A stretch of DNA of 64,000 nucleotides, taken from Cordylochernes scorpioides. Taxonomy: Eukaryota; Arthropoda; Arachnida; Pseudoscorpiones; Chernetidae. The stretch lies in NCBI GenBank assembly GCA_030710605.1, contig CP092877.1, positions 496,001 to 560,000 of the forward strand, in the 5' to 3' direction. The position numbers and the translations under genes were made by a program. The notes beneath the pieces were generated by a model. The model worked only from the letters and a program-made list of their open reading frames with translations, was not told the origin of the DNA and ran no database searches. Shown in pieces: positions 1 through 10,409 of the stretch (its first letter is position 1; every line of letters starts with the position of its first letter).

Positions 1-1233
1 GTCCGCTAGAGCTAAAAAAATTGAGTTGTGAAAGTTGTGGACGCTTTGTGTTTGCGTGGGTGATTATGCTCTAGGTATGATTGTAGTAAACTTTTGAAAC
101 GTGTTCAGGCCAGAAGTTGGATTTTTTAAAAATCTGGGGAACTTTGATCAAATAGTTTGTTGAAATTATGAAATCAAAAAATAATTGTCAAGCAGTACTG
201 TCGTTTTTCTACGTTGATGTGAAGCAATGACTGAGAAGATAGTAGTGTAAAGTACACTGAAGTGGTTAGAGAAATAGATGTTGTATGAGCCCGAAAGTTA
301 ATGATAACATAGTCATTTTATATAAAGGTATAAAAACAAATATAAAATGAATAAAATATAGAAATATCATTGTGGTTGAATAAAGTTTAAGTGGATAAAA
401 TCAAACAATCAATATATAAAAGTGATAATAATGAAGAATTAAAGTGATTTTTGACAACAAATATATCTTTTGTAATACTAAAATAATATTATGAAAAATA
501 AAATTGATTTTTTATATATAATGTAGGATTAAAAACTAGTGATTATATAATTTAAAGGCAAAAATAAAAATAAAATATTTTATACAAAAAACAGAATATA
601 ATTAAAGATCGTGATCTCAATTTAACATGTAAAATGTTTGATATGTAGAAAAAATTAGAGATTTACACAGGATTAAAATATCAAAATGTTCAATTTAAGG
701 CAGGTCTTGTTCAAATTCAAATGCCCAAATGTTTTAAAAAGTTAGGTTAAGATATCGACTGTTAATGTAGTAAGAGGAATGCGGGACACGCTCCAAATTT
801 TCTGGAGGCGAGATAGGGGGAGAGACGCGGGATGGTGTCGAGTTGTTTAGTCTATCAATCCGGTATTTTTATGACTCTGTCTGGGAATTTGTGAAATTCC
901 GGGGAAATATAAATGGCTGATGTGAAACACATGGTGGTCGTTCCGACAGCGGATTTTTAGTTGACAGCTTTGTTAGCGGGGGAGAGAGGCGTTGTATATA
1001 CATGAAACGGGGTCGACTAAAGGGCAATTGCCGCTGTTTATCGTCGGGGATTATATTACTGGGGTCTTTTCTACAGCGTTAAATTCCTTCTCCTCTAGTT
1101 CTAGGTCTGGTGGTTTCACAGAAATCTTTATATTGTGTGAAAGAGAGTAAGTAAGTAGGTAATACAGATCCAAATGGGTTAGTGTAGTGTAGATAGGATA
1201 GAATTTTGAATTTAACGGGGAATTTTCTGGTCG
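1..1233 (-). repeat. Gypsy-A 3' LTR, truncated by the window edge
   Basis: There is no coding signal here. The block is the reverse complement of 25802-26602 plus 28548-28775, the matching LTR of Gypsy-B. Shared landmarks include the GTCGACCCCGTTTCATG segment (about 1000-1016 here) and the stretch beginning TTTCACATCAACTA. The first 250 bases match the part of the Gypsy-B LTR beyond its internal insertion. A purine-rich, very AT-rich stretch lies at 300-780. Confidence 0.7.
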
Positions 1234-1381
1234 CTACTTGAGGTTTGTTTTAAAACGATCGCTATTAAATAAATCTGGATTTAAATGTAGGAATGGCTGG
1301 GAAGTTTGAGGCGGTATAATTCGGTAAAGTTGCGTCTCGAAGATATCTGGAGTCAAATGTTTGAATTCACTGAGATATACA
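1234..1381 (-). pseudogene. Gypsy-A pol C-terminal tail
   Basis: This is the last roughly 48 codons of the Gypsy-A polyprotein (VYLSEFKHLTPDIFETQLYR...). They match the end of the Gypsy-B pol at about 25677-25801. The piece is cut from the rest of pol by the LTR element at 1382-9209. The upstream half of the open frame on this strand belongs to that element's LTR and is not pol. Confidence 0.8.
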
Positions 1382-1922
1382 TGTAGTAATCCCGAGGTGG
1401 AATGTACTGGGCAGTCGTGGTAGTGGGTTCGTGATGGGATTCCTGCACTGGGACAGCAAGAGACAGAGGCAGGTCTAGATGGTAACTCCAGAAGGTAGAG
1501 GCAGACCACGGACGAAGGCAAGTCGGACCATGGACGTCACGGATGCCCTACATCGCGGATAGAAGGGGGGGTGAGAGATCTGACCGACCGTATGACAGCG
1601 TCGCTCTGAAACAACTGAAACAACTACTCTCTTTGTCCCAATCTTGGGGGGCTTTTATATGAGACGCTCGCAGATGGCGGCGAGTTCTGATTGGCTCCCG
1701 TAATCATGCCACCTGTCAAGCGCTGGGTTATTAATTATGTCTGGCCACCTGTTGACGGGGGAATGAACTCATTATCATAAACACGTGTTCGTCTGGTCCA
1801 TGGCGTCGTCTGGTCTACCTTTACCCCTTCTTTGTTTTATTGTCATTTCCATTGTTCGATACATATTTTATATATAAATATTAGAAGAAGGCTGTGATCT
1901 ACCTATGTCAAAATATACTACA
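1382..1922. repeat. 541-bp LTR, left copy
   Basis: It runs from TGTAGTAATCCC to ATATACTACA with short terminal inverted repeats. It is nearly identical to 8669-9209. The differences I saw are T/G in GTGGGTTCGTG, G/T in CTCCAGAAGG, and T/C in ATCATGCC. Confidence 0.9.
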
Positions 1923-4900
1923 GAATGTGTCCCCGGTGATGAAGGTTTGGTTGGGGGAATGACATGTAATGAATGATAACCTAACAAACCTATTATAAAA
2001 AATAAAAGAAATAATTTGTATACAAATTAGTTAAAATTATTATGAAGTTACAAGTTAAAAAGAGAAAGATGTTGTAAGGGTGGTGTATCAATAAAAACGT
2101 ACAAAATGAATGATAAAAGATTAAGAGAAGGTATATAATACACAATGATAACTATGGTAAAATGAATCGTACAAGGAAAATAATATCTTATTGTATTAAA
2201 GATGAGAGAAAAAAATGAAGTTAGTTTATTGACTGAACTTATAATGTGACGCTAAGCTTGAAAAAGGGAAAGGGGGTATCTGAGCATGTTTCTGCAAAAG
2301 TAGTATCCCAAGCATCCTGCAATGCAATGCGAACTTGTTTAAGTGAGGCATTGTTTTCATTAACAGAAGGCCTAAGATATTCCGTCTGCATCATTAGCTC
2401 AGATAGTGAAAAGAGGTGGGAAGATTGAGGAGGTAAAGGGGAGAGGTAGAGGTAAGAGGGATCCCTGTTGTCCATAATGATTGTGCCCGGTGGAATTGTG
2501 AAAAAAAAATGAAAAGTTGAAAAAATGATGAATTGATATGATGCGTCGGGCGATGAGAAAAAAAAATATCGCGCTGGATATCCTGAACTCATTATCGGGA
2601 ATGGTATAGTGAGGAAGGATTGTTCCAGTCGGACTAATCAATAAAAAAAAACAAAAATGTTCGGCGAACTGGAATCCCTTGGAAGGTTGGAGGTTTGAAG
2701 GATGCGGAAAAAGAGAGGTGGCTGTAAGAGATTTATTGCTGTCAATTTTGAGTGTGTCCGGCTTGTGTGGTGAAAATAAAAAGTTGAAAAATGAAAAATG
2801 ATGAGCCAGACGATGAGAGAAAAAAAAAATAAAAAACTAACTGGGTCTCCTGAGCTCACTGTTGGGAAATGTACAGCGAGGAAGGGTCTTCTAGTTAGTT
2901 TAATCAATAAAAAAAAAAGAAAATGGCTGACGAACAATAAACTCTTGATGGAGGGAAAGGTTGGGAGGAAAGGTTCATGGGATAGAGTTAAGAGGTTGTA
3001 AGGGAAGCGTCAAAAATATCATTCTGAAAATCTATTAAGAAAAATAAAATGATAAATGTTTTATCTGTTAAAGAAATATTATAAATATTGTTAGTTGTAG
3101 GTTTTTTTTTTTAAATGGTGCCTAAAATAGTTGAAGTTGTAAAATGCTAAGTCTAAACATGATGAGAAAAAGAAAATTAAATTTAAATAAACATATTAAA
3201 GGTAATAATATATAAAGGATTGATTGGTAGTTGAAGGCATTAATGTTGATGGTTAATAAACAAAATGATATTATCGATTAATAGTGAAATGTTTTATCTA
3301 CATCTGTAAGTTAAAATACAAAGTCCAACATCACAAACTAGATAAATTCTAAGTCTATTTACAAATAAATGGGAGAAAAGCTAGCAAACCTATTAAATGG
3401 GAAAATATTTTGGGGCACAAATTAGTTACTAGAATAAAAATAAAGATAATGGGGAGTAGTGGTGACACATTGATATAAAATTATAAAAAAATATATAAGA
3501 GGAGTACATAGGAAGGATAAATTTAAAGTAAACACACACAATAGCGAAAGTAAAAATATTTGGGAAAGCTGGTATACTAGTTACAGTTTTTTGTTACTTA
3601 AGGTGCCTTGAGTATTTACAACATAGTTTCAGGGATGTAATACAGGAAGGAGGAGAAGTAGAGATAATATAAAAGTAAAATAAAATATAAAAGAAAATTG
3701 ATTTAAACAAAAGGTTTGCGATAGGTAGTGACGCAGTGAGAAATAAAGGAAGAAGGTCTGAATTGGTTTCTGCAAAGGACATCTCAGGAGTCCTGCCCTG
3801 CAATACGAGCTTAGAAGCGAAGTATTGTTTTCAGGGTTCAGCAATCTCAAGATGCTCTGTAAGTAGCATTAGATCAGATGGGCAAAAGGCGTGAAGATCG
3901 AAGGAGAGGTAGGTAATGGAAGAATATGGGAAAGAATTTTTTCTGAGAGAGGTTAAAAAGAGATGGTGGCTCAAGAGCTGCGCTGCTGTCGGTGATTGAG
4001 CTCGACCAGATGAAAAATAAAATTAAACGAAAAATGAGTGGGCGCATCGTGCTGATGATGGGTCGAGCGTTAGAGAAAAAAAAATCTCGCTGGTTACCCA
4101 AGCTCTCTGTGTGGAGTTAACATGGGGAGGAAGAGTGTACCAGGTCGATGAATCATTAAAAAATAAAAATTAAAAAATGTTGACGAGCAGGAGTCTCAGG
4201 AACCGTTGAAGATATTAGAGGATGGAGGTAGATTGTGAAAACAGGGCTCGACTGTTGCCATTGATTGATTGAACCCGGGTTTGAGGACAAAAGAATGAAA
4301 TAAAGAATGCTGGGACGGCGATCTGGGTGTAAATAAAAAAAAATCGGCAAACAGGAACTCTGCGATGGACGAGGGGTGGTTAGAACGAAGGCATAGAAGG
4401 CCAATGGAAAATGATCAAGAGACGAGAGAAGTATGGAAGGCCTATAATTGATTGATTGACAGGTAAGAGTGTTGAAGTAAGAAGGGCTATCTGTTAATGA
4501 TGGATGCTAATGATGTAACAAGGTCATTCCACCCCTTTAGAAGTAGGGAGGGAAAAGACGAAGTAGAAGAAAAAAAACAATTAGGGGGGAGTTCAGCGCG
4601 TCCTTGAGCTGTTTGTCGTTGGGATGAAGATTGGAATATTGTCGTGGCGATGGACGCCGTTTTGGGGATTTAATTGTCCATTTACGGAGGCCGAGATGGC
4701 GTCTCACATGGTGTCATGTACAGGATCGATTTTAGAGATGGTGGGGACCTAATCATTATAATATTGTAATTTATAGTTGTATTTGTAATTGTGGTAAAAT
4801 GGGAGGCACATTATGAGATGAGATAATTTAAAATTGATATTTATAAAAATACAAATCTAGGACTAGTTTTTAAAAAACTTTTAAATATTGAGAAATATCA

Positions 4901-5340
4901 ATTAGAATAGCAATAGGTCAAGTTAAATAAAGAGCGTAATACTATGGCCATAAATAAGGTATTAAAAAAAAACACACAAATAAGTTTAGAAAATATGATT
5001 CGAGTAATTAAAATATAATATGATTTTTTATGTAAAATTGAAAGTTGCATATTTGGATAATGCCATTTTAGGTGAATTTAAGAAAGGCATGTAAGATTAA
5101 TAAATTGGCAAAAATGCGTGATTGAATATTTCTAATAATAAAATTGAAAATGATGAATTAAAATTTATAATTTGATTAAAATAAAGTGATAAATGAGAGT
5201 GTGAAAGTTTTAAAAATTGGGTAAAAATGATATAAAAAAGGTTATAATTGATTTAAAAATGCTTAAAGTGAAAATATAAGAATAAAATTTATGGGGAAAA
5301 TGGCAGAAACAAAGTTTAAAGTACCTTGAAATGGCTGATG
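1923..5340. other. Non-coding interior of the 541-bp LTR element, purine-skewed, with degenerate repeated modules
   Basis: There is no credible gene in these 3.4 kb. The plus strand is rich in A and G, so the minus strand shows pyrimidine-rich open frames of low complexity that I do not accept as genes. A module recurs at least three times in diverged form: about 2260-2690, 2760-2960 and 3740-4200. Each copy contains a GATGAGA-A(n) stretch, then CTGG...CC(T/C)(G/A)A(G/A)CTC, then GAGGAAGG and an (A)ATCA(A/T)TAAAAAA run. The 4740-5340 part is plain AT-rich sequence. Confidence 0.55.
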
Positions 5341-5345
5341 CTGGC

Positions 5346-5662
5346 TGAGATAAGAGGATGCCAGCGGGCGACGCTGGCACGGGACGCCGGGAATTCTGCG
5401 AGCTGGCCAGCCGGCCTGCGCGCGCACCGGGGGCTGCGCGCGCACTTTTCGAACACCGCCTGATCTCGCTGGCTGTTTACCGCGCGTCGCTACAACCTGC
5501 GGCGTTTCCTTCTATTTTATAATACTCTAGGCGCTGGTGGAGTAAAAACTGTACTCCACCTGCCTCTTATAATTGTATGTAATTTTTGGACTTATTAAAA
5601 TATAAATTATTAATTTATAGTTCTCACTGCAGCTCGAACCTTTACCCTAACGCGGTAGAACA
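5346..5662 (+). repeat. 317-bp 5' LTR of the KH element
   Basis: It runs from TGAGATAAGAGG to GCGGTAGAACA, starting TG and ending CA. It is preceded by CTGGC. The first half is very GC-rich (CGCGCGCACCGGGGG region) and the second half AT-rich. Confidence 0.93.
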
Positions 5663-5681
5663 TGGCGCAGTCGACATTCGG
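5663..5681 (+). promoter_or_regulatory. Primer-binding site of the KH element
   Basis: TGGCGCAGTCGACATTCGG starts immediately after the 5' LTR. The leading TGGCGCAGTCG resembles the PBS of Drosophila 17.6/297-type elements, which are primed by a tRNA-Ser. The tRNA assignment is from memory of those families and was not tested here. Confidence 0.65.
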
Positions 5682-5732
5682 TTAATTATAGCCGTTTTTT
5701 AAGTGACAGCTCAGTGACAATTAGTAATCAAG

Positions 5733-6389
5733 ATGCCCTCAAGAAGGAATCGCCGACCATCCCAAACCCCTCCAGAGAACCCTGCCTCGCCGACCAGCAC
5801 CGACATCCTCAGGTCCATAGCCGCACTGTTGCAGCAGATGGCTACTCGGAATCCGACACCGACAGTCCCATTAGGAGCTCCTCCTCACCACGCCACAAAA
5901 ATCATCCAGCTTCCTAAACTGGCTTCCCCGGAGAAGTTAACGATGTCTTTTTTCCGCGATTGGAAACAACGTTGGAACGACTACGTGGACGCCCAACAAG
6001 TAGCCACCTTCCCGCTATCCACACAGCAAGTGACTTTGCGTGCCGCCCTCCATTCCGAATGGACCATCCTTTGGCAATCAGGCCGCCTTCATATTTCTAC
6101 CACCACCACCCTCGATGAAGCCGTGAATGCTCTCGAGGCCTACCTACGCAAGAAGCGAAACCCCCTCCTTGATCGGCAAGATTTTCATCGTAGGGACCAA
6201 CAAACCGGAGAATCGGTGGATCGCTACTTCGCAGCCCTTAAAGCTCTTGATGACTCGTGTGCACATGAGCTGGATTTTAAGTGCAGCACATGCGGCGACC
6301 CGTGTATTACAAGATGCACAAAAGAGCTTGTGGGAAAACGTTTGCCCTTGCTGGTTATCAACAGCAACTCCGTATCCGTGACAGGTTAA
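5733..6389 (+). CDS. gag: Gag N-terminal part of the KH element
   Basis: The frame starts at the first ATG after the PBS, about 70 bp downstream of the 5' LTR, and codes 218 residues. A proline-rich N-terminus is followed by a capsid-like helical region ([20 protein letters not shown] at about residue 75, then a [12 protein letters not shown] segment). This is the usual layout of insect Gypsy Gag proteins. The same Gag domain continues in the -1 frame (6281-8215), beginning around [17 protein letters not shown]. The switch is either a one-base mutation or a programmed -1 frameshift: the heptamer G GGA AAA sits in the right phase at 6332-6338. After it, the zero frame runs only 17 codons to a stop. 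Confidence 0.75.
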   Translation: MPSRRNRRPSQTPPENPASPTSTDILRSIAALLQQMATRNPTPTVPLGAPPHHATKIIQLPKLASPEKLTMSFFRDWKQRWNDYVDAQQVATFPLSTQQVTLRAALHSEWTILWQSGRLHISTTTTLDEAVNALEAYLRKKRNPLLDRQDFHRRDQQTGESVDRYFAALKALDDSCAHELDFKCSTCGDPCITRCTKELVGKRLPLLVINSNSVSVTG

Positions 6390-8215
6390 TATGTGGCCTG
6401 TTTGATAAAGACCTCCAACGAAAAGTACTGGCGGAGCAGTACAATTCCGACCTCTCCCTGGACCGAGTCCTCTCAATTTGCATCGCACATGAGAGTGCTA
6501 CCGCCGTGGGCGCGACTCTTTCACCCTCCCCAACCACCTCCCCCGAAGCCTTCATTGCAACCAGACGTGCACCATCAACCTACAAGCATCAACAAGCCAG
6601 CTCGTCTGAAACCTCACCTAAGGCCAACCGTTTCTTTCAGAAACCCCATGATCCTAACGACCCCTGCTCCGGATGTGGGGCTAACCCAAGACACCGCCGT
6701 GACCAGTGCCCAGCAAAAGACATAGAGTGTAACAAATGCGGCATCACCGGGCATTACGGAAGAGTTTGCCGACAACTGAAACGGAAACCCACAACCAAAC
6801 CTAATATCCCGCCACCCGCAACCAGAAACAATCAGTCCCAACCAGGACCCTCAAACACAGTTGTTGCAGCTGGAGTACGCAACGAACTCATAACCATTCC
6901 GACCGATATCAACCATAAGTTACACCAAATCCGTTGGCTGGCGGACCCGGGGTCAGATCTGGATCTAATCCCAGAATCAGAATTCCTGTTACTGGATGAG
7001 CAGACCCGATCAGCACTCAACCCGAAGAACGTCCCTTGCGTAGGAGCCAACGGCATCAGCTTAAGTCCTTGTGGATCGTTCGTCGCGGCACTGCATCTCA
7101 ACGGGAAAACATACAGTACTACCGTTGGAGTCTGCAAGCACCTGAACGCCCCTCTCTTGAGCAAGAGCGGATGCAAAGCCTTAGGACTTCTGCCGGATAA
7201 CTGGCCCCATTCAATGATCGTCAATGCCATAACCAACGGACAAGTTCTAACGTTCCCGCCGACCCCGGTGAGAGCCAATGAGATCGATAAGCAGTCTATC
7301 CTTACCCATTATGCTAGAGCGTTCGACGACACATTGTTAAAACCCATGCAAGGACCCCCCATGTCTATCGAACTAGTTAAAGATGCCGTTCCTTGCAAAC
7401 GCTACCGGGCATACAACGTTCTCTTTCACTGGAGAGACCCCGTCAAAACTCAACTCGATACCATGTTGGCGAAAGGGATAATCGAACAGGTACCCGTCGG
7501 CGAAGCCATCGATTGGTGCCATCCTATGGTAGTCGTCCCGAAAAAAGGCTCATCACAAGTCACTATACCAAATGATCTCGCCGGTGCCATCATTGGGAAA
7601 GGTGGTCAACGCATCAGGAAGATCCGGCGCGAGTCTGGTGCGGGGATCACCATAGATGAGTCTCAACCTGGTAGCAACGAACGGGTCATCACCATCTCTG
7701 GCACGCCCCAGCAGATCCAGATGGCCCAGTACCTCTTGCAGCAAAATGTAAGAGAACATTCCTTCCGGAAGCGATACAATCGCAACGCCAAGCCACTCTC
7801 ACATTTGGAAGTGGGAGCAATAGTCCTTGTCCAGGATCACCGCACAAAACATTGGACCCTCCTTGCTGAGGTTCTCGAACAACTTCCACGCGGTCGCAGC
7901 TACCTCATCCGGACCGACGCCGGACGCCTTCTTCGCCGTAATCGCAGATTCTTACGACCTTTCGTGCCTCCACCGTACACCACCCCACCCAACTCAGCTC
8001 AACATCAGCAGACCTTATCCCCTCGAACCCGAGAACCGAACCCGCGTTATAGCAACTACGTTGGATCGGTCCCAAGTCCCAATCTCCAGGGGGGGCATGA
8101 GATAAGAGGATGCCAGCGGGCGACGCTGGCACGGGACGCCGGGAATTCTGCGAGCTGGCCAGCCGGCCTGCGCGCGCACCGGGGGCTGCGCGCGCACTTT
8201 TTGAACACCGCCTGA
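6281..8215 (+). CDS. Gag knuckles, protease, partial RT, KH domain and integrase tail fusion
   Basis: The 644-codon frame lies at -1 to gag; the listed start is only the first ATG. In order it has: the end of Gag (to about 85); two CCHC knuckles (about 129-163, the second [14 protein letters not shown]); an aspartic protease with DPGS at about 222-225 in place of the usual D(T/S)G; an RT N-terminal region ending [10 protein letters not shown] at 423; a KH domain at about 425-490 with GKGG at 439-442; then the integrase C-terminus ([12 protein letters not shown]..., ending RRNRRFLRP at about 560). RT motifs, RNase H and the integrase DDE core are missing. No stop interrupts the KH junctions. 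The C-terminal 39 codons are translated LTR. Confidence 0.85.
   Translation: MQHMRRPVYYKMHKRACGKTFALAGYQQQLRIRDRLICGLFDKDLQRKVLAEQYNSDLSLDRVLSICIAHESATAVGATLSPSPTTSPEAFIATRRAPSTYKHQQASSSETSPKANRFFQKPHDPNDPCSGCGANPRHRRDQCPAKDIECNKCGITGHYGRVCRQLKRKPTTKPNIPPPATRNNQSQPGPSNTVVAAGVRNELITIPTDINHKLHQIRWLADPGSDLDLIPESEFLLLDEQTRSALNPKNVPCVGANGISLSPCGSFVAALHLNGKTYSTTVGVCKHLNAPLLSKSGCKALGLLPDNWPHSMIVNAITNGQVLTFPPTPVRANEIDKQSILTHYARAFDDTLLKPMQGPPMSIELVKDAVPCKRYRAYNVLFHWRDPVKTQLDTMLAKGIIEQVPVGEAIDWCHPMVVVPKKGSSQVTIPNDLAGAIIGKGGQRIRKIRRESGAGITIDESQPGSNERVITISGTPQQIQMAQYLLQQNVREHSFRKRYNRNAKPLSHLEVGAIVLVQDHRTKHWTLLAEVLEQLPRGRSYLIRTDAGRLLRRNRRFLRPFVPPPYTTPPNSAQHQQTLSPRTREPNPRYSNYVGSVPSPNLQGGHEIRGCQRATLARDAGNSASWPAGLRAHRGLRAHFLNTA
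7553..7750 (+). other. Captured KH domain, hnRNP K KH3-like
   Basis: About 66 residues form one complete KH fold: a QVTIP first strand, [18 protein letters not shown] helix-GXXG-helix, a GAGITID strand, a variable loop, a VITISGT strand and the final helix [15 protein letters not shown] is the RNA-contacting GXXG loop. The wording is what I know of the third KH domain of hnRNP K (bancal in Drosophila); poly(C)-binding proteins are the nearest alternative. It replaces RT from just after VVVPKKG and joins the integrase tail near [18 protein letters not shown] donor-like string lies at the 3' edge (7748-7752). No known Gypsy pol has a KH domain at this position, to my knowledge. Confidence 0.88.
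8088..8095 (+). promoter_or_regulatory. Polypurine tract of the KH element
   Basis: A run AGGGGGGG, then CA, lies immediately upstream of the 3' LTR start (TG at 8098). This is where plus-strand priming occurs in LTR elements. Confidence 0.75.
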
Positions 8216-8414
8216 TCTCGCTGGCTGTTTACCGCGCGTCGCTACAACCTGCGGCGTTTCCTTCTATTTTATAATACTCTAGGCGCTGGTGGAGTAAAAA
8301 CTGTACTCCACCTGCCTCTTATAATTGTATGTAATTTTTGGACTTATTAAAATATAAATTATTAATTTATAGTTCTCACTGCAGCTCGAACCTTTACCCT
8401 AACGCGGTAGAACA
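8098..8414 (+). repeat. 317-bp 3' LTR of the KH element
   Basis: It is identical to the 5' LTR apart from one base. The pol-frame ORF runs about 39 codons into it before stopping at 8213-8215. Confidence 0.93.
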
Positions 8415-8419
8415 CTGGC

Positions 8420-8647
8420 TGGAGTTGATCTCTGGGGATGGTTGTAGGGAAGAAGGCTGCTTGTTGCGTGGGATCCGCCGAAAGGGGAGGTGAGGGCTTC
8501 CTCCGCTCGAGGCACGGCTAGTCCCCGAATGGCGTCTGTTAGGCGGCCTACTAGGTCTTCGCAGTGGTGTTGCATGTTGGTGAGGGCATCCGCGACGTAC
8601 TCGTCTTCGGCCTCCGTCATCCTCTGCATGTTGCCGTCCTCAGTCAT
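8420..8647 (-). pseudogene. Possible gag N-terminus of the 541-bp LTR element, truncated
   Basis: An open frame starting MTEDGNMQRMTEAEDEYVAD lies just inside the 8669-9209 LTR and reads away from it, as a gag start would. It is acidic and has no recognised domain. It is cut by the KH element, whose TSD (CTGGC) lies at 8415-8419. On the far side of that insertion (below 5341) no continuation is visible. The gag assignment rests only on position. Confidence 0.35.
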
Positions 8648-8668
8648 CCTGTCGACTTTAACGGGTTC

Positions 8669-9209
8669 TGTAGTAATCCCGAGGTGGAATGTACTGGGCA
8701 GTCGTGGTAGTGGGTGCGTGATGGGATTCCTGCACTGGGACAGCAAGAGACAGAGGCAGGTCTAGATGGTAACTCCATAAGGTAGAGGCAGACCACGGAC
8801 GAAGGCAAGTCGGACCATGGACGTCACGGATGCCCTACATCGCGGATAGAAGGGGGGGTGAGAGATCTGACCGACCGTATGACAGCGTCGCTCTGAAACA
8901 ACTGAAACAACTACTCTCTTTGTCCCAATCTTGGGGGGCTTTTATATGAGACGCTCGCAGATGGCGGCGAGTTCTGATTGGCTCCCGTAATCACGCCACC
9001 TGTCAAGCGCTGGGTTATTAATTATGTCTGGCCACCTGTTGACGGGGGAATGAACTCATTATCATAAACACGTGTTCGTCTGGTCCATGGCGTCGTCTGG
9101 TCTACCTTTACCCCTTCTTTGTTTTATTGTCATTTCCATTGTTCGATACATATTTTATATATAAATATTAGAAGAAGGCTGTGATCTACCTATGTCAAAA
9201 TATACTACA
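8669..9209. repeat. 541-bp LTR, right copy
   Basis: It has the same length and ends as 1382-1922. It is followed immediately by the target-site duplicate TACA (9210-9213), after which the Gypsy-A integrase sequence resumes. Confidence 0.9.
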
Positions 9210-9213
9210 TACA

Positions 9214-10409
9214 TCTGGGGACATTCGCTGTGGGTCTTGACTAAATCGGGTTTGTAGAGGTGTAATGTACAGAACATTCTCTGTGTAATATTTTAATTTA
9301 TTGAAATGTATGGTGTCACTGTCTCTATTGAGAGGTTGATTGGGGCGATCTATTCGAACGACATTGGGTGATATTATTTCAATTACTGTGTATGGTCCAG
9401 TAAAATATGGTGCTAATTTACCTGTGTCGGGGTGTCTATAATTTTTGACCAAAACAAGATCATTCACTTCGAAATGTGGTGTTCTGTGCTGCTTATCAAA
9501 TGTTTCCTTATCTTTTTTATGCTTATTTTGGGTACGAGAGCGTGCTATCTCTCTGGCTCTAGTTATTTCGGGGTATGGGTTAAGATGAGTTCTTAGATCT
9601 GGGGGGACAACATTGAACATTAAGTAGGTGGGTGGAAAACTTGTGACAGAATGGGGTGTGTTATTGTACGTCTGAGTGACGCGTTTAACAAGTTGAGTCC
9701 AGGACGCTTTTGGATTTTCTAGATAAGCTAGTCTGAGTTTGCCTGTAATGGTGGCATTTAAGCGTTCTATTAAACCGTTTGCGTGTGGGTTATTGCTTGT
9801 GGTGAGCGGGGGTTGTATACCATGTGTTATTAGAAATTTACGGAATTTTTCTGAGGTAAAAGCGGGCGCTCTGTCAGATAACAGATAACAGGCGTTTTGG
9901 AAATCCTTGTTGTAATACAGTCTTGAGGGTTTGAATGTATGCTAGGGTACTGGTGGACTTCGATGGAAAGGTCCAAGCATATCGCCTTAAATGATCCACT
10001 ATTACGTGTAGATATGTTTTGGAGTGTCCATATTTCGAAAATCCAGCTATGGTATCTATAGAGATTAAGTCGAACGGTTGTTGAGGTGGTGGAATTTGTC
10101 CGAGGGCACCATAGGGTTTACCTTTGGGCCTTTTAATAATTTGGCAGGTGTGACACGACCTGACAATTTTTTCTATAGATTTAGAGATACCTTTCCAGTA
10201 GTACTGGGTAGTAATTATGCGGGTCATCTGAGAGATGCCTTGGTGGTTATATTCTTGGTGAGCTTTGTTCATGAGAGTATATTGCAGGGTTTCGGGAATT
10301 ATTATTTTAGTTACACCTTTTCGGGTAATGGTATGTAAGCCGTTTGTATCAATGTTGAATGTGGATGCTGTTGGTTGATGCTGTTTTATAATATCAGCAC
10401 TGATAAATC
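9214..10409 (-). pseudogene. Gypsy-A integrase
   Basis: Reading leftward from 10409, the pol frame resumes after RNase H. It then gives the HHCC zinc-binding region (YYWKGISKSIEKIVRSCHTC at about 10140-10200), the start of the catalytic core (DLISIDTIAGF, YLHVIVDHL) and the C-terminal domain (NDLVLVKNYRHPDTGKLAPY). A tandem TTATCTG duplication near 9880-9893, absent from Gypsy-B, shifts the frame in the core. The frame is cut at 9213 by the 541-bp LTR element and continues at 1381. Confidence 0.85.

Larger units (their letters stand above)
5346..8414 (+). mobile_element. Chimeric Gypsy-type LTR element carrying a host KH domain
   Basis: This is a complete integrated unit of 3069 bp: TSD CTGGC (5341-5345 and 8415-8419), 317-bp LTRs (5346-5662 and 8098-8414), a PBS directly after the 5' LTR, and a polypurine run before the 3' LTR. 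The coding order is gag, CCHC knuckles, aspartic protease, the first part of RT, a KH domain and the C-terminal end of integrase. The catalytic RT, RNase H and the integrase zinc and core domains are absent, so it must have been moved by a helper element. The two LTRs differ at one base that I could find (TTTTCG versus TTTTTG), so insertion is recent. TSDs and near-identical LTRs show that the chimera itself transposed as a unit. Confidence 0.9.
1382..9209 (-). mobile_element. LTR element with 541-bp LTRs and a mostly non-coding interior (LARD-like)
   Basis: Direct repeats at 1382-1922 and 8669-9209 are both 541 bp and run TGTAGTA...TACTACA. I see only about three differences between them. 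The 4-bp TSD TACA flanks the unit (1378-1381 and 9210-9213), and the Gypsy-A integrase frame is restored when the unit is removed. The interior has no recognisable pol. The only protein-like segment is a short gag-like start on the minus strand (8647-8420), so the orientation is tentative. I could not find a convincing PBS or polypurine tract beside the LTRs. The body carries the KH element at 5346-8414. An element with large non-coding interior and intact LTRs resembles a LARD, moved by enzymes supplied in trans. Confidence 0.8.

Noticed and set aside
2239-4404. Several minus-strand open frames of 60-120 codons rich in Phe, Ser, Pro and Leu
   Set aside because: They are low-complexity products of the purine-skewed plus strand, with no domain and no conservation of frame between the repeated modules.
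7553-7750. KH domain as an assembly join between a host gene and a retroelement
   Set aside because: Both junctions are in frame, the element has complete LTRs and a TSD, and no intron or other host flank is present. A read check is still worthwhile.
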